From Gammaproteobacteria bacterium (GTDB lineage Bacteria > Pseudomonadota > Gammaproteobacteria > Enterobacterales > Psychrobiaceae), in NCBI GenBank assembly GCA_013214945.1, contig JABSRT010000007.1, positions 62,001-126,000 on the forward strand: a DNA stretch of 64,000 nucleotides, written 5' to 3'. The stretch's first letter is position 1, and each line of letters starts with the position of its first letter. The translations under genes and the position numbers were made by a program. A model generated the notes under the pieces. That model was given only the letters and a program-made list of their open reading frames with translations. It was not told where the DNA came from and ran no database searches. Positions 27,911 through 36,702 of the stretch are shown one piece after another.

Positions 27911-28741
27911 CTAACCTCGAGATAGGTTTTCACGAGTAAATAGCTTAGGGTTAAGTGGTTTATTTAATACAAAGTCATAAAATTCAATAATAGTGGAATG
28001 ATTGGTTCTTAGGGTATTCATCGCTAATTTATGAGGACGTAGTTCATTGTTTCTACTGCCTTCAACAACCCGAAAATCTGAAGCATCCATTGTTTTAAAT
28101 AAAGTACCATCGCGGTCAAAAAACTCAGTGTGGACTGCTTGAAAGTGAGCTTTTGCTACCCATATCCATCGTTTGCTATAGCCACTATTGTGAGATTCTT
28201 GCTCGGTTGCAGGCAAAGCCTCAATTACCCAACATTCTTCACCATTGCGTTTTTCTTCGCGTAAAATGGTATAACTGCGTTTTTCTCCGGCGACTTCGCC
28301 ATCGAGAATTTCAAAATCCTCAAAACTAAAGTCAGTACCGACAAAACTATCGGTCTTTGAACTACCAGAAATACGGCGAGTTTTTCGCAGCGCCGGTAAA
28401 TATAACCACCGATCATTTTCTCTCGTTTGGTGTTCAAGCTGGACGAAGGAAGTACCTTTGATATTTTTTGGTGAACTAAACTTCATATACGATTTGCGTA
28501 AAACAGGGTTGGTATCATCTAAAATGAACGTTGCTTTACGGACCCGCTTATTGCCGTGGTCATTGATTAAGGTCATGGTTATTTGAGCCACTTCACTAAT
28601 TTCAGCTTTACGTGCCCGCTCATTTTTAACCATAATTTCTCGCGCCGATAATTGATTGTCTTGGGCAATTGCTGGACTACTTAGCATCGCCGCCAAGATC
28701 CCTTGGCTGAGGGTTAGCGCTAATAATTTGTTAAATTTCAT
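27911..28741 (-). CDS. LolA-like outer-membrane lipoprotein-sorting family protein
   Basis: 276 residues with a signal peptide cleaved after SPAIA (residue 26). The core matches the LolA-like family found beside MMPL transporters: NDRWLYLPALRKTRRISGSS and SFVGTDFSFEDFEI, then the strand motif YSKRWIWVAKAHFQAVHTEF. It probably carries a hydrophobic substrate in the periplasm between the inner-membrane exporter and the outer membrane. It starts 24 bases after the MMPL gene. Confidence 0.85.
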   Translation of the reverse strand: MKFNKLLALTLSQGILAAMLSSPAIAQDNQLSAREIMVKNERARKAEISEVAQITMTLINDHGNKRVRKATFILDDTNPVLRKSYMKFSSPKNIKGTSFVQLEHQTRENDRWLYLPALRKTRRISGSSKTDSFVGTDFSFEDFEILDGEVAGEKRSYTILREEKRNGEECWVIEALPATEQESHNSGYSKRWIWVAKAHFQAVHTEFFDRDGTLFKTMDASDFRVVEGSRNNELRPHKLAMNTLRTNHSTIIEFYDFVLNKPLNPKLFTRENLSRG

Positions 28742-28765
28742 GTCTATTCCTTAAATTAAGTAAAT

Positions 28766-31111
28766 TTAAATACGAGATATAGCCGATTCGTCAGCAATGC
28801 TTACGGATTGTTCAGGATCTTTAGCTGTTGCTTGGGCTGAAAAGATAAACTTAGGTTTGACGATCGCAATGAGTGCTGGATATAGGAAAATCACACTCAA
28901 CCCCATAATCAGCATAGTGAATGATACTAAGTAACCAAAAACTTGGACCGGTTTAAAGGCCGAAAATATCAGCATTGAAAAACCTAGCATATTGGTAAAG
29001 GTATCAAAAAACACGGCTTTAGCCGACGTGACTGCCGTTAGCGATAAGGCCTCTGAATAATTACCTACACTGATCATGTTTGTTCGTAATTTGCTCAAGT
29101 AGTGAATTGAAAAATCAATTCCGATCCCTATGGCTATCCCGGTAATAATCGAGGTTGGCATATCTAAACGAAGACCATAAAATCCCATGTAGGCGAACGT
29201 AAGAATGACCCCAAATGCAATAGGTAATACCCCAAGTAGGCCAGCAGAAAAAGAGCGATAAGCGAGGGAACATAGAACGATTATTAATAAGAGTGCCACA
29301 ACAATGTTTTCAATTTTACCTTTAATGATGTAATCGACTTTGGCTAGCCATAAGATGATGTCACCACCAAAATCAGCGGTTGCTCCTTGCGGAAAATGTT
29401 GGTCTAAATAGTGCTTTGCGGTCAAATAGAGCGCTCGGTGTTCATCAGGATCAGAAGTCTTTAACATCACCTGAATTTTAGCTCGTTGATACTGATAATC
29501 GACCAGATTTGAGAAGTCACCAGGATCGCCGGACATATCATATAGCAGCATATATTGGGCAAGCTGTTCGTCAGATGTTAATGGTGTTTTTTGCTCACTA
29601 TCGACATTGATGGCATCGGATATTTGATTAATGATGTCGCTAATCGAATGGGTATAACCAACACCAGGTTGTTGATCCATGTAGGTTTGAAAATCTTTAA
29701 TAAATTCAATATATTTAACAGTTTGAATATCTCCACTGCTTTTCGCGGTGATCATAATGTTAAAATAGCGAGCGCCGGCTAGTGAGTCATTAAATACGTT
29801 AAATGCAACTCTCGCTTGATTGTCTTGCTTAAATAAATCTAAAAAATCTAAGCCAGTCTTGATTTGACTAATGCCAAAAACACCGATTAAGGTTAAACAC
29901 AGATAGCTAAAAACTACCTTAAATTTATGTCGTAGTGAAAAAGCGGTGACCGTGATTAACAGCCGATCTAACCTTGAAGTACCGATAAGTTTCTGCTGAT
30001 CTTTGCGATCTTTAATGTTTATGCATAACTGTAAGATAGCCGGTAAGACAGTGATATTTATTAACCAGGCACCAAGAATGCCGACCATCGAAGCAATGGC
30101 GAACTCTTTGATCATTAATATTTCGAAAACCGCTAATGATGCAGCCCCAAGCGCCGAAGTGACGCCGACGAGTATCAGAGAGGGCAATACTTTGGCTAAT
30201 GCCTGCTGTACTCGTGTTTTACTCGATACTGGTTCATTATAATAATAAATTAGAATGTGAATCGCATAAGAGCTAGCAATAGTGACCAATAGTAATGGTA
30301 GAGCTGTCGATACTGCCGTTTGAGGTAACCCCAAATGCCCCATCATTCCCATTGCCCATATGATGCTTAAGATGACGCAAACCATCGGTAATATCACACC
30401 GCGCACATTTCTAAAGCAGACAAATAAACCAATCATAATCAGCAATAATGCTAATGGGATTAGGGTTGCAGTGTCTTTTTGAATACCACCATCAATCTCT
30501 TGAGTAAAGATTGGCTCGCCGGTGACATAAATTTGTTCGGGGCCTTGGTATTTATCAACAATGGCATAAACTTGGTTATATAAAGTTGCTTGATCGTATC
30601 CAGGATCCACTTGTGCCGTAATCACGGTAAACTGGTTATCTTTAGATACGAGTCGGTTATTGACTAAAATATTACGTTTAACCTCCTGTTCAAGTGTTTT
30701 TAGTCCAGCGTTATCAGTTGGCACTGTTTTCATGAAAACACCAACATCGAGCCCCCACTCCTTACCAACAACATTATTAACGGTAGCTAAACTGTTGATT
30801 TGATCTGGTACTACAAAGTCGACCCGTTTGAGTTCATTTGAAATTTTTGCCACCTTAGTTAAGGTGCTACTTTGAAATATATTGCTATGGTGGATCCCGA
30901 TCATTATTTCGGTTTTATCGCCAAAAATATTATCAATACGTTTTTTAGTCGCGACAATAGGATCGATTTCAGGTAAATCGGCATCTTGATTGGTTCGAAT
31001 TGTCATTTTAGATAAACCACTGCCAATCATGACGGTTATCAGTAGCATTAATAATAAAACTTTTATCGGATGCTTTGTGACGAGCTCTGCATACTTGTTG
31101 GTTAAATTCAT
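28766..31111 (-). CDS. MMPL/RND-family exporter
   Basis: 781 residues with 12 predicted membrane helices in two halves, each with a large periplasmic loop after helix 1 (residues about 38-215 and 420-600). The sterol-sensing/RND core is visible in helices 4 (FAIASMVGILGAW region) and 10 (ITGIAIGIGIDFSIHYLSKL). The family moves lipids and hydrophobic metabolites, such as mycobacterial lipids or hopanoids. AAGGGA lies before the ATG. Its start overlaps the monooxygenase stop by 4 bases, so export is coupled to synthesis. Confidence 0.92.
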   Translation of the reverse strand: MNLTNKYAELVTKHPIKVLLLMLLITVMIGSGLSKMTIRTNQDADLPEIDPIVATKKRIDNIFGDKTEIMIGIHHSNIFQSSTLTKVAKISNELKRVDFVVPDQINSLATVNNVVGKEWGLDVGVFMKTVPTDNAGLKTLEQEVKRNILVNNRLVSKDNQFTVITAQVDPGYDQATLYNQVYAIVDKYQGPEQIYVTGEPIFTQEIDGGIQKDTATLIPLALLLIMIGLFVCFRNVRGVILPMVCVILSIIWAMGMMGHLGLPQTAVSTALPLLLVTIASSYAIHILIYYYNEPVSSKTRVQQALAKVLPSLILVGVTSALGAASLAVFEILMIKEFAIASMVGILGAWLINITVLPAILQLCINIKDRKDQQKLIGTSRLDRLLITVTAFSLRHKFKVVFSYLCLTLIGVFGISQIKTGLDFLDLFKQDNQARVAFNVFNDSLAGARYFNIMITAKSSGDIQTVKYIEFIKDFQTYMDQQPGVGYTHSISDIINQISDAINVDSEQKTPLTSDEQLAQYMLLYDMSGDPGDFSNLVDYQYQRAKIQVMLKTSDPDEHRALYLTAKHYLDQHFPQGATADFGGDIILWLAKVDYIIKGKIENIVVALLLIIVLCSLAYRSFSAGLLGVLPIAFGVILTFAYMGFYGLRLDMPTSIITGIAIGIGIDFSIHYLSKLRTNMISVGNYSEALSLTAVTSAKAVFFDTFTNMLGFSMLIFSAFKPVQVFGYLVSFTMLIMGLSVIFLYPALIAIVKPKFIFSAQATAKDPEQSVSIADESAISRI

Positions 31112-32724
31112 GAGGATCCCTTAATGCTTATATCTGTTAGGTTATTAGCGATGAATTGGGAAATTAGATCTGGTATTTCCGTGGCGTTTTTTATGTGACC
31201 AGCCTGTTGGATATGGCAATCTGGTCTAACAAATATAAATATATTTGATGATAAATTCTTATTTTGTAATGGACTCAGCGACTCTCTGATTAAGCTGTAA
31301 TGAAAAGATACACCTTGTATCACGCTTTGATTTGAGAGCTGGATAACTTGTAATGAGGGGTGTTGAAAAGAAATCAATTGGTGTTTTATTTCATGCTGTT
31401 CTGCGAGTAGCAATAACGTATATTTATCGAGATTTAATAAAGGATAAAGCTGGCTAATCACCAGACCATTATTGAGCGATAAATTAGCCATACGGTCACC
31501 AGCTCTAAACTGAGTTTGGTTCATTTGGTTCGAAATAAGCTTCTGATAACTATGGCTCATACCAGAGGCTTCCATCACCATTTTCTTTTTCACTCGGGGA
31601 GATTTACTCAGTAGTGGTAGGGTATCATCTTGCAACATAACGGAAAAAAAGTTACTGATGGAGAATAATCTATATAACTTACCGGTGGAGCCTAAGGCTT
31701 GTTCGGCAATGAATCGACGTTCATTATTGTAACTTTGCAATAATTTAATATTGGATTGTTTTTTGATAATCAAAGATAACTTCCACGCTAAATTAAAACT
31801 ATCTTGGACGCCTAAATTGATCCCTTGTCCTCCGACAGGGCTATGAATGTGACACGCATCACCGACTAAAATAACCCGATGATGGACATACTGTTCAACA
31901 AGCTTGTTGTTTAGCTTAGCCTTAGATAACCAATCAATATACTCAAAACGTAAATCAGAAAAACCTCGTTCATCAAGTAATTTGTTGAACTGTTTTTCAT
32001 CGAAGGCAATGTTATTTAGCCGACTCTGTGGAATATCAACAACAATGCGGTGCTTGCCATTCGGGAGCGGAAATAACATGGTGTAGCCCTTAGGCGAAAG
32101 GAAGGTATGCCCTTGGCTAAGGTTAATATTGGAACGTTTAAATTGAGTTGTTATCTGCCCGTCAGCGACAATATAGCTTTCGTCATAATGTCGGCCGGGA
32201 AAGTCTATTGCTAAGTTCTTTCTGACAGCACTTTGCGATCCGTCGCAACCTATCACAAAGTCATGATTTTGAGAGTAGCACTTACCATCACTGCGTAAAG
32301 AAGCGATAACATTAGTGTCCGTTTGATTCAGGCTTGTTAGCTCTACGCCATACTCAATGGTGCCACCTAATGCTTCATACTGCTCAGCGAGTAACTCTTC
32401 AAGTCGATATTGTTCCAAGCTAAATACGCTATCAAAATTAGGATTCTCTAATAATGGAAAGTCGAAGTTGAATACATGGCTGCGTTCTGAGTGAATATTC
32501 ATGTTCTTAACAGCTAACGCATGTTGTTTTATTTTCTGACCTACACCAATTAATTCAAGTAATTCAACTGTGCGAGCATGGAGGCTAAATGCCTTTGAGG
32601 AAGGGAGTCGTACCATACGTTTTTCAATGACAATACAAGGTATACCATAGGTTAATAATAAGCATCCTAGAGTTAATCCAGCTGGACCGCCACCAACAAT
32701 GAGTACACTTTTATCGATGCTCAT
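31108..32724 (-). CDS. Class A FAD-dependent monooxygenase
   Basis: 538 residues. The Rossmann GGGPAG is at 11-16, the DG motif is in FVIGCDGSQSAVRK and the GD motif is VGDACHIHSPVGGQGINLG, so it is a PHBH/MhpA-type hydroxylase with the C-terminal thioredoxin-like domain. Such enzymes hydroxylate aromatic rings or polyketide-like intermediates with NAD(P)H and O2. It is the second gene of the operon; its start overlaps the AfsA-like stop by 4 bases. The substrate may be the AfsA-like enzyme's product, but this is not shown by the sequence. Confidence 0.9.
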   Translation of the reverse strand: MSIDKSVLIVGGGPAGLTLGCLLLTYGIPCIVIEKRMVRLPSSKAFSLHARTVELLELIGVGQKIKQHALAVKNMNIHSERSHVFNFDFPLLENPNFDSVFSLEQYRLEELLAEQYEALGGTIEYGVELTSLNQTDTNVIASLRSDGKCYSQNHDFVIGCDGSQSAVRKNLAIDFPGRHYDESYIVADGQITTQFKRSNINLSQGHTFLSPKGYTMLFPLPNGKHRIVVDIPQSRLNNIAFDEKQFNKLLDERGFSDLRFEYIDWLSKAKLNNKLVEQYVHHRVILVGDACHIHSPVGGQGINLGVQDSFNLAWKLSLIIKKQSNIKLLQSYNNERRFIAEQALGSTGKLYRLFSISNFFSVMLQDDTLPLLSKSPRVKKKMVMEASGMSHSYQKLISNQMNQTQFRAGDRMANLSLNNGLVISQLYPLLNLDKYTLLLLAEQHEIKHQLISFQHPSLQVIQLSNQSVIQGVSFHYSLIRESLSPLQNKNLSSNIFIFVRPDCHIQQAGHIKNATEIPDLISQFIANNLTDISIKGSS

Positions 32725-33461
32725 TGAGATACTCTTTGTGGTGAATCACCCTTAGTCATTAAATTGAGTAATTGCTTGCTCCGTTGACCACTTTTCTTTT
32801 TCATGAGTAGATTATCCATTTTGGATAATCTTTGACTTGGGACAACTTTGAATGTGGCAAAGGTTCGAACGATAAGTTCATTGTTCTGGTTAAAGTTAAT
32901 ATCGACGTGATAGTTTTCACCATCACGCTCAATACTGACTGTGATATGAGTACAAAAAGGAAAGGTGAATTTTATATATTCACAATGAACATCATTAATA
33001 ATCATTGATACGTTAACTGGGTCATCTCCAACAAAAGAGGCCCATGATGCAATTGATATTTGTCTTGTTGCTTCTAGAAAAATCATGCCGGGGTTAAGCT
33101 GACCGCTAAAATGATCGAGTAGAAATTCGTTGTCATTATCAATAATTAATTCAGCTAGGTATTGGCCTGGTGCAATGGTTTGTAATTGTGTGATTAATAC
33201 ATCTTTTTGATTTGACTTACGCATAGCTTCTTTACTTTGCATAATAATTTCGTCGGAATTATTGTTGTTATTTAATCGTGCATTCACATCAATAATTTTT
33301 TGTCGACAGCCTTTATTTAAGCCTTGAGCGGGAACGTAATACGGATGCTTAATTTCTGATATCGTTTGACTTGCAGTTTTTTTTATAAAATCGCTGTAGG
33401 TAATATATAACTTGTCCTGCGATAAATTAGAAAATCTGTCGTCGACCACAAATTGTAACAT
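32721..33461 (-). CDS. AfsA-type A-factor biosynthesis hotdog protein
   Basis: 246 residues. The core at 88-207 fits the AfsA hotdog repeat: DNEFLLDHFSGQLNPGMIFL with D116, H117, G125, M126, then E130 and R133-Q134 in EATRQ, and a closing FATFKVV strand. In Streptomyces AfsA joins a beta-ketoacyl-ACP with dihydroxyacetone phosphate to start gamma-butyrolactone synthesis. Typical AfsA has two such repeats in about 300 residues; only one is clear here, and the first 85 residues with an Asn stretch at 64-68 are unusual. It is the promoter-proximal gene of the operon. Sequence supports the fold; chemistry is inferred. Confidence 0.78.
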   Translation of the reverse strand: MLQFVVDDRFSNLSQDKLYITYSDFIKKTASQTISEIKHPYYVPAQGLNKGCRQKIIDVNARLNNNNNSDEIIMQSKEAMRKSNQKDVLITQLQTIAPGQYLAELIIDNDNEFLLDHFSGQLNPGMIFLEATRQISIASWASFVGDDPVNVSMIINDVHCEYIKFTFPFCTHITVSIERDGENYHVDINFNQNNELIVRTFATFKVVPSQRLSKMDNLLMKKKSGQRSKQLLNLMTKGDSPQRVSQ

Positions 33462-34024
33462 GGTAATTCCTTCACTTTTTGTTGAATCAATACGTGCCTG
33501 TATTGACTTTTAGTCCGATAAGATTAGTTTTAAATGCTAACTGTTCATATTTCCAATTTAGAAAAACCATTTTTTATCGTAGAGAAAAGAGAAGGTTTCT
33601 CTTTAATTTTGTGATTAACGGGAATCTATTAAACGAGAGTAACAAGTTGACTGGTAAAACTTGATGGATCTAGTTTCGCTGTTAAAGGACGGGGCAATAT
33701 CATGATATTTCTCTGATGAGAAAAGTGCTCACAAATAGTAGCAACACAACATTTGTGAGCTTACGGCTGATAGTTCAATTAAACTGATTTTGTCATATTA
33801 ACTTCAATTACAAGGGGCAAACCCTTTGTTGAAGTGTCCAGCAGATTCAATCACAACATATTTAACCGACGGGGTTGTCAGGGCCGCGCAAAGACGCAAT
33901 TAACACGCAGCAGAAATTGTCATTATCTAGTACTTCGCGACGAATAACGTCTGACAAAGCTATAGAACACGGGGCTTTTTTGCTATATTAAGGCGTTTTT
34001 CTCGCAACGGTTCCCTTTTATATT
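33462..34024. other. Divergent promoter region, AfsA-like operon and plsB
   Basis: 563 bases between oppositely directed genes. It holds the 10-bp inverted repeat described separately, an AT-rich segment beside the AfsA-like start, and a TATATT -10-like element near 33983 for plsB. No convincing gene. Confidence 0.6.
33727..33760. promoter_or_regulatory. Inverted repeat upstream of plsB / AfsA-like operon
   Basis: Perfect 10-bp arms GCTCACAAAT / ATTTGTGAGC with a 14-base spacer. No T-run follows, so an operator or half-site pair is as likely as a terminator. Confidence 0.4.
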
Positions 34025-36442
34025 ATGACAAGCCCTCTTTTTCGTTGGATCCAAGTATTACGCTGGCCTCTAAAGCTCTTTGTAAAGAGCAAGTTAGTGC
34101 CTAAGGATCCGTGTTCTGAACTCGGTATCGATCGCACCAAGCCGATTGTCTATGTGCTTAAAAATGAGTCTGCGTCTGACTTGTTAGCCTTAGAGCGGGT
34201 TTGTCAGCAATTAGCAATTCCAGCGCCAACAGAAAAAATCACCATTAACGGTAATACCATTCCGCGTTATTTTTGTATTCAAGGCCGCAAGCCGCTGTAT
34301 GTGAAGCAAGACGATTCTGAAAAATTCATTACTCGTTTTAGCGAATTTATTGGGTTAATCCGTGCCGATACTGAACAAGATGTGCAAGTGGTGCCAGTGT
34401 CGTTATTTTGGGGTCGCAAACCCGGCCGTACCGATGATTCAGTAACCTCGGCAGTATTGCAGCGTGAAAACGCCAGCTGGTTACGTAAAATGATGATGAT
34501 CATTTTTCTGGGGCGTGACAACTTCGTTCGTTTTAGCCGACCTATTTCAATGCAAACGTTGCTTGAGAAACGTGGCAGCGATGAGCAAGTAGCACATAAA
34601 TTATCTCGATTAGCGCGTTTTCATTTTCATCGTCAAGCTCAAACTATGCTTGGGCCTAAGTTGTTATACCGCGCTTCGCTAGAGCGTAACTTGTTGCAAT
34701 CGGCGGCGTTGCAAAGCGTGATGAAAGACTATGGCGAACAAAAGAATAAAACCAAGGAAGAAGTCGAACAAGAAGTACGTGATTTTATCGATGAAATTGC
34801 GGCAGATTATTCAGAACGCGTACTGCGGATTTGTGACCGTGTATTAACTTGGTTGTGGAATAAGTTATACAAGGGCGTCAACATCACCAATGCTGAGCGG
34901 GTTCGTCAGCTTGCACAAAATGGCGATGAAATTGTGTTTGTGCCATGTCACCGCAGCCACATGGATTACTTGTTATTAAGCTATGTTATTTATCGTCAAG
35001 GCATGGTGCCACCGCATATTGCAGCCGGCATTAATTTAAGCTTTTGGCCTGCCGGTCCTATTTTACGTCGTGGCGGTGCATTCTTTATGCGTCGTAGTTT
35101 CCGCGGTAATAAACTTTATGCCGCGGTATTTAGAGAATACCTGCATCAGTTATTTAGCAATGGCCATTCTGTTAAATATTTCACCGAGGGCGGGCGCTCG
35201 CGTACGGGGCGTTTATTAGCGCCTAAAACGGGCATGATCGCGATGACAGTTCAGGGCTTGTTGCGCGGTATTGACCGTCCTATTACCTTGGTGCCTGTGT
35301 ATCTTGGTTATGACCACGTGATGGAAGTGAGTACTTATCATAGTGAGTTAAAAGGCAAGTCGAAAGAGAAAGAGTCGATGGGGCAGGTGGTTAAAACCTT
35401 GCGCAAGCTGAAAAACTTTGGTCAAGCCTATGTTAACTTTGGCGAGCCAATTCAGTTAAATAAGCTGCTTGATGACAAGGTTGAGAATTGGCGCGACGAC
35501 ATTGATACGTTAGCGGTGCAAAAACCTAGCTGGCTAACCCCAGTGGTGAACGACATTGCTAATAATGTGATGGTTAATATCAATAACAGTGCGGCGGTGA
35601 CCTCGATTACTTTATCTGCGCTAGTTTTGTTGGGCGTTGAGCGACGCATAACCTCTAAAGATGCGCTAGAAAAGCAGCTTGAACTGTATTTGCAATTGTT
35701 ACGCAAAGCACCCTTTATGCCTGATGTAACGATACCCGACGTTAACGGTCAGCAGTTGTTGTCGCAAGCGATTGGCTTAGAGAAATTTACCCTAAGCTCA
35801 GATCAGCTTGGTGAGATGGTTAGTCTCGATGTTTCAGGTGCGGTAACCATGACCTATTACCGTAATAACATTTTGCACTTGTTTGCGCTACCGTCATTAA
35901 TTGCGGCTATCTTTATTTATAAAGGCAGTAAAACTCGCGCCCAGTTAGCTGAGATTATTGAGCCACTTTATCCGCTGTTTCAGGCCGAGTTTTTCCTTGG
36001 TTTTGAGCATGACGCTCGTGAAAGTTATATCAACTCGGTCTTAGCAGCCTTAATTGATTTGGGCTTAATTGAGTTGGTTGATCAGCAATATCGCTTAATT
36101 AGCGAAACGCGCAGTCAGCTATTTATCATGGCGCAGCACATTCAAGAAACGTTAGAGCGTTATGCGATTGTACTTAAAATATTGGAACGTAAACCTAAAA
36201 TTGAGCGAGCGGCGTTAAGTCAAGAAAGTCACGCCTTGGCCCAACGTTTATCGAAAATTCATGGCATTAATGCCGCCGAATTTTTTGATAAGCAGGTGTT
36301 AACAACCTTTATTTCGGGGCTTAAAGAGCAAGATTACTTAAATGATCAAGTGCCAGCTAAGTCATTAGAAGAGCTAGCGACTTTAGTGAGTTCGTTAATG
36401 CGACCTACGGTATTGGCGACCATTCGCGCAAGTTTAAATTAA
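34025..36442 (+). CDS. plsB: Glycerol-3-phosphate 1-O-acyltransferase
   Basis: Inner-membrane-associated enzyme that puts the first acyl chain on glycerol 3-phosphate. 805 residues, matching E. coli (807). The catalytic block is HRSHMD (H309, D314), followed by the glycerol-phosphate binding block GGAFFMRRSFRG and block III FTEGGRSRTGRLLAPKTG. It is a housekeeping gene. In Vibrio and Shewanella it is divergent from and adjacent to lexA, whereas here about 10 kb intervene. Confidence 0.96.
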   Translation: MTSPLFRWIQVLRWPLKLFVKSKLVPKDPCSELGIDRTKPIVYVLKNESASDLLALERVCQQLAIPAPTEKITINGNTIPRYFCIQGRKPLYVKQDDSEKFITRFSEFIGLIRADTEQDVQVVPVSLFWGRKPGRTDDSVTSAVLQRENASWLRKMMMIIFLGRDNFVRFSRPISMQTLLEKRGSDEQVAHKLSRLARFHFHRQAQTMLGPKLLYRASLERNLLQSAALQSVMKDYGEQKNKTKEEVEQEVRDFIDEIAADYSERVLRICDRVLTWLWNKLYKGVNITNAERVRQLAQNGDEIVFVPCHRSHMDYLLLSYVIYRQGMVPPHIAAGINLSFWPAGPILRRGGAFFMRRSFRGNKLYAAVFREYLHQLFSNGHSVKYFTEGGRSRTGRLLAPKTGMIAMTVQGLLRGIDRPITLVPVYLGYDHVMEVSTYHSELKGKSKEKESMGQVVKTLRKLKNFGQAYVNFGEPIQLNKLLDDKVENWRDDIDTLAVQKPSWLTPVVNDIANNVMVNINNSAAVTSITLSALVLLGVERRITSKDALEKQLELYLQLLRKAPFMPDVTIPDVNGQQLLSQAIGLEKFTLSSDQLGEMVSLDVSGAVTMTYYRNNILHLFALPSLIAAIFIYKGSKTRAQLAEIIEPLYPLFQAEFFLGFEHDARESYINSVLAALIDLGLIELVDQQYRLISETRSQLFIMAQHIQETLERYAIVLKILERKPKIERAALSQESHALAQRLSKIHGINAAEFFDKQVLTTFISGLKEQDYLNDQVPAKSLEELATLVSSLMRPTVLATIRASLN

Positions 36443-36449
36443 TTGTATT

Positions 36450-36477
36450 TGAGGTGGGGTTATTCAACCCCACCTCA
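36450..36477. terminator. Hairpin after plsB
   Basis: Perfect 12-bp stem TGAGGTGGGGTT / AACCCCACCTCA with a 4-base loop, 8 bases after the plsB stop. No clear T-run follows. Confidence 0.6.
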
Positions 36478-36702
36478 GCCAGAACAACCATTCGTTATAA
36501 ACCCACCCAATCAATCAACCGTCTTTAGGTTAAGTATTTGATCTTAAAAATTGATTTAAAATAATTAATCGGTAAAAACTTGGCTGTTATTTTCCCCTCT
36601 TGAGCAATGTCATGGCGCCAATCTCCGTTTGCGCTTAGTTTCTCTGTATTCGAACACCGTAACCTTGATTTCAAGCATTGCAAAGATATGGAGAATTAAA
36701 TA

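Noticed and set aside
33479-33664. 61-residue ORF antisense to the AfsA-like promoter region
   Set aside because: No ribosome site, no family features, composition like the AT-rich intergenic DNA.
36443-36702. FNR/NsrR site upstream of norB
   Set aside because: TTGAT half-sites occur near 36539 and 36552, but neither is paired with ATCAA at the right distance.
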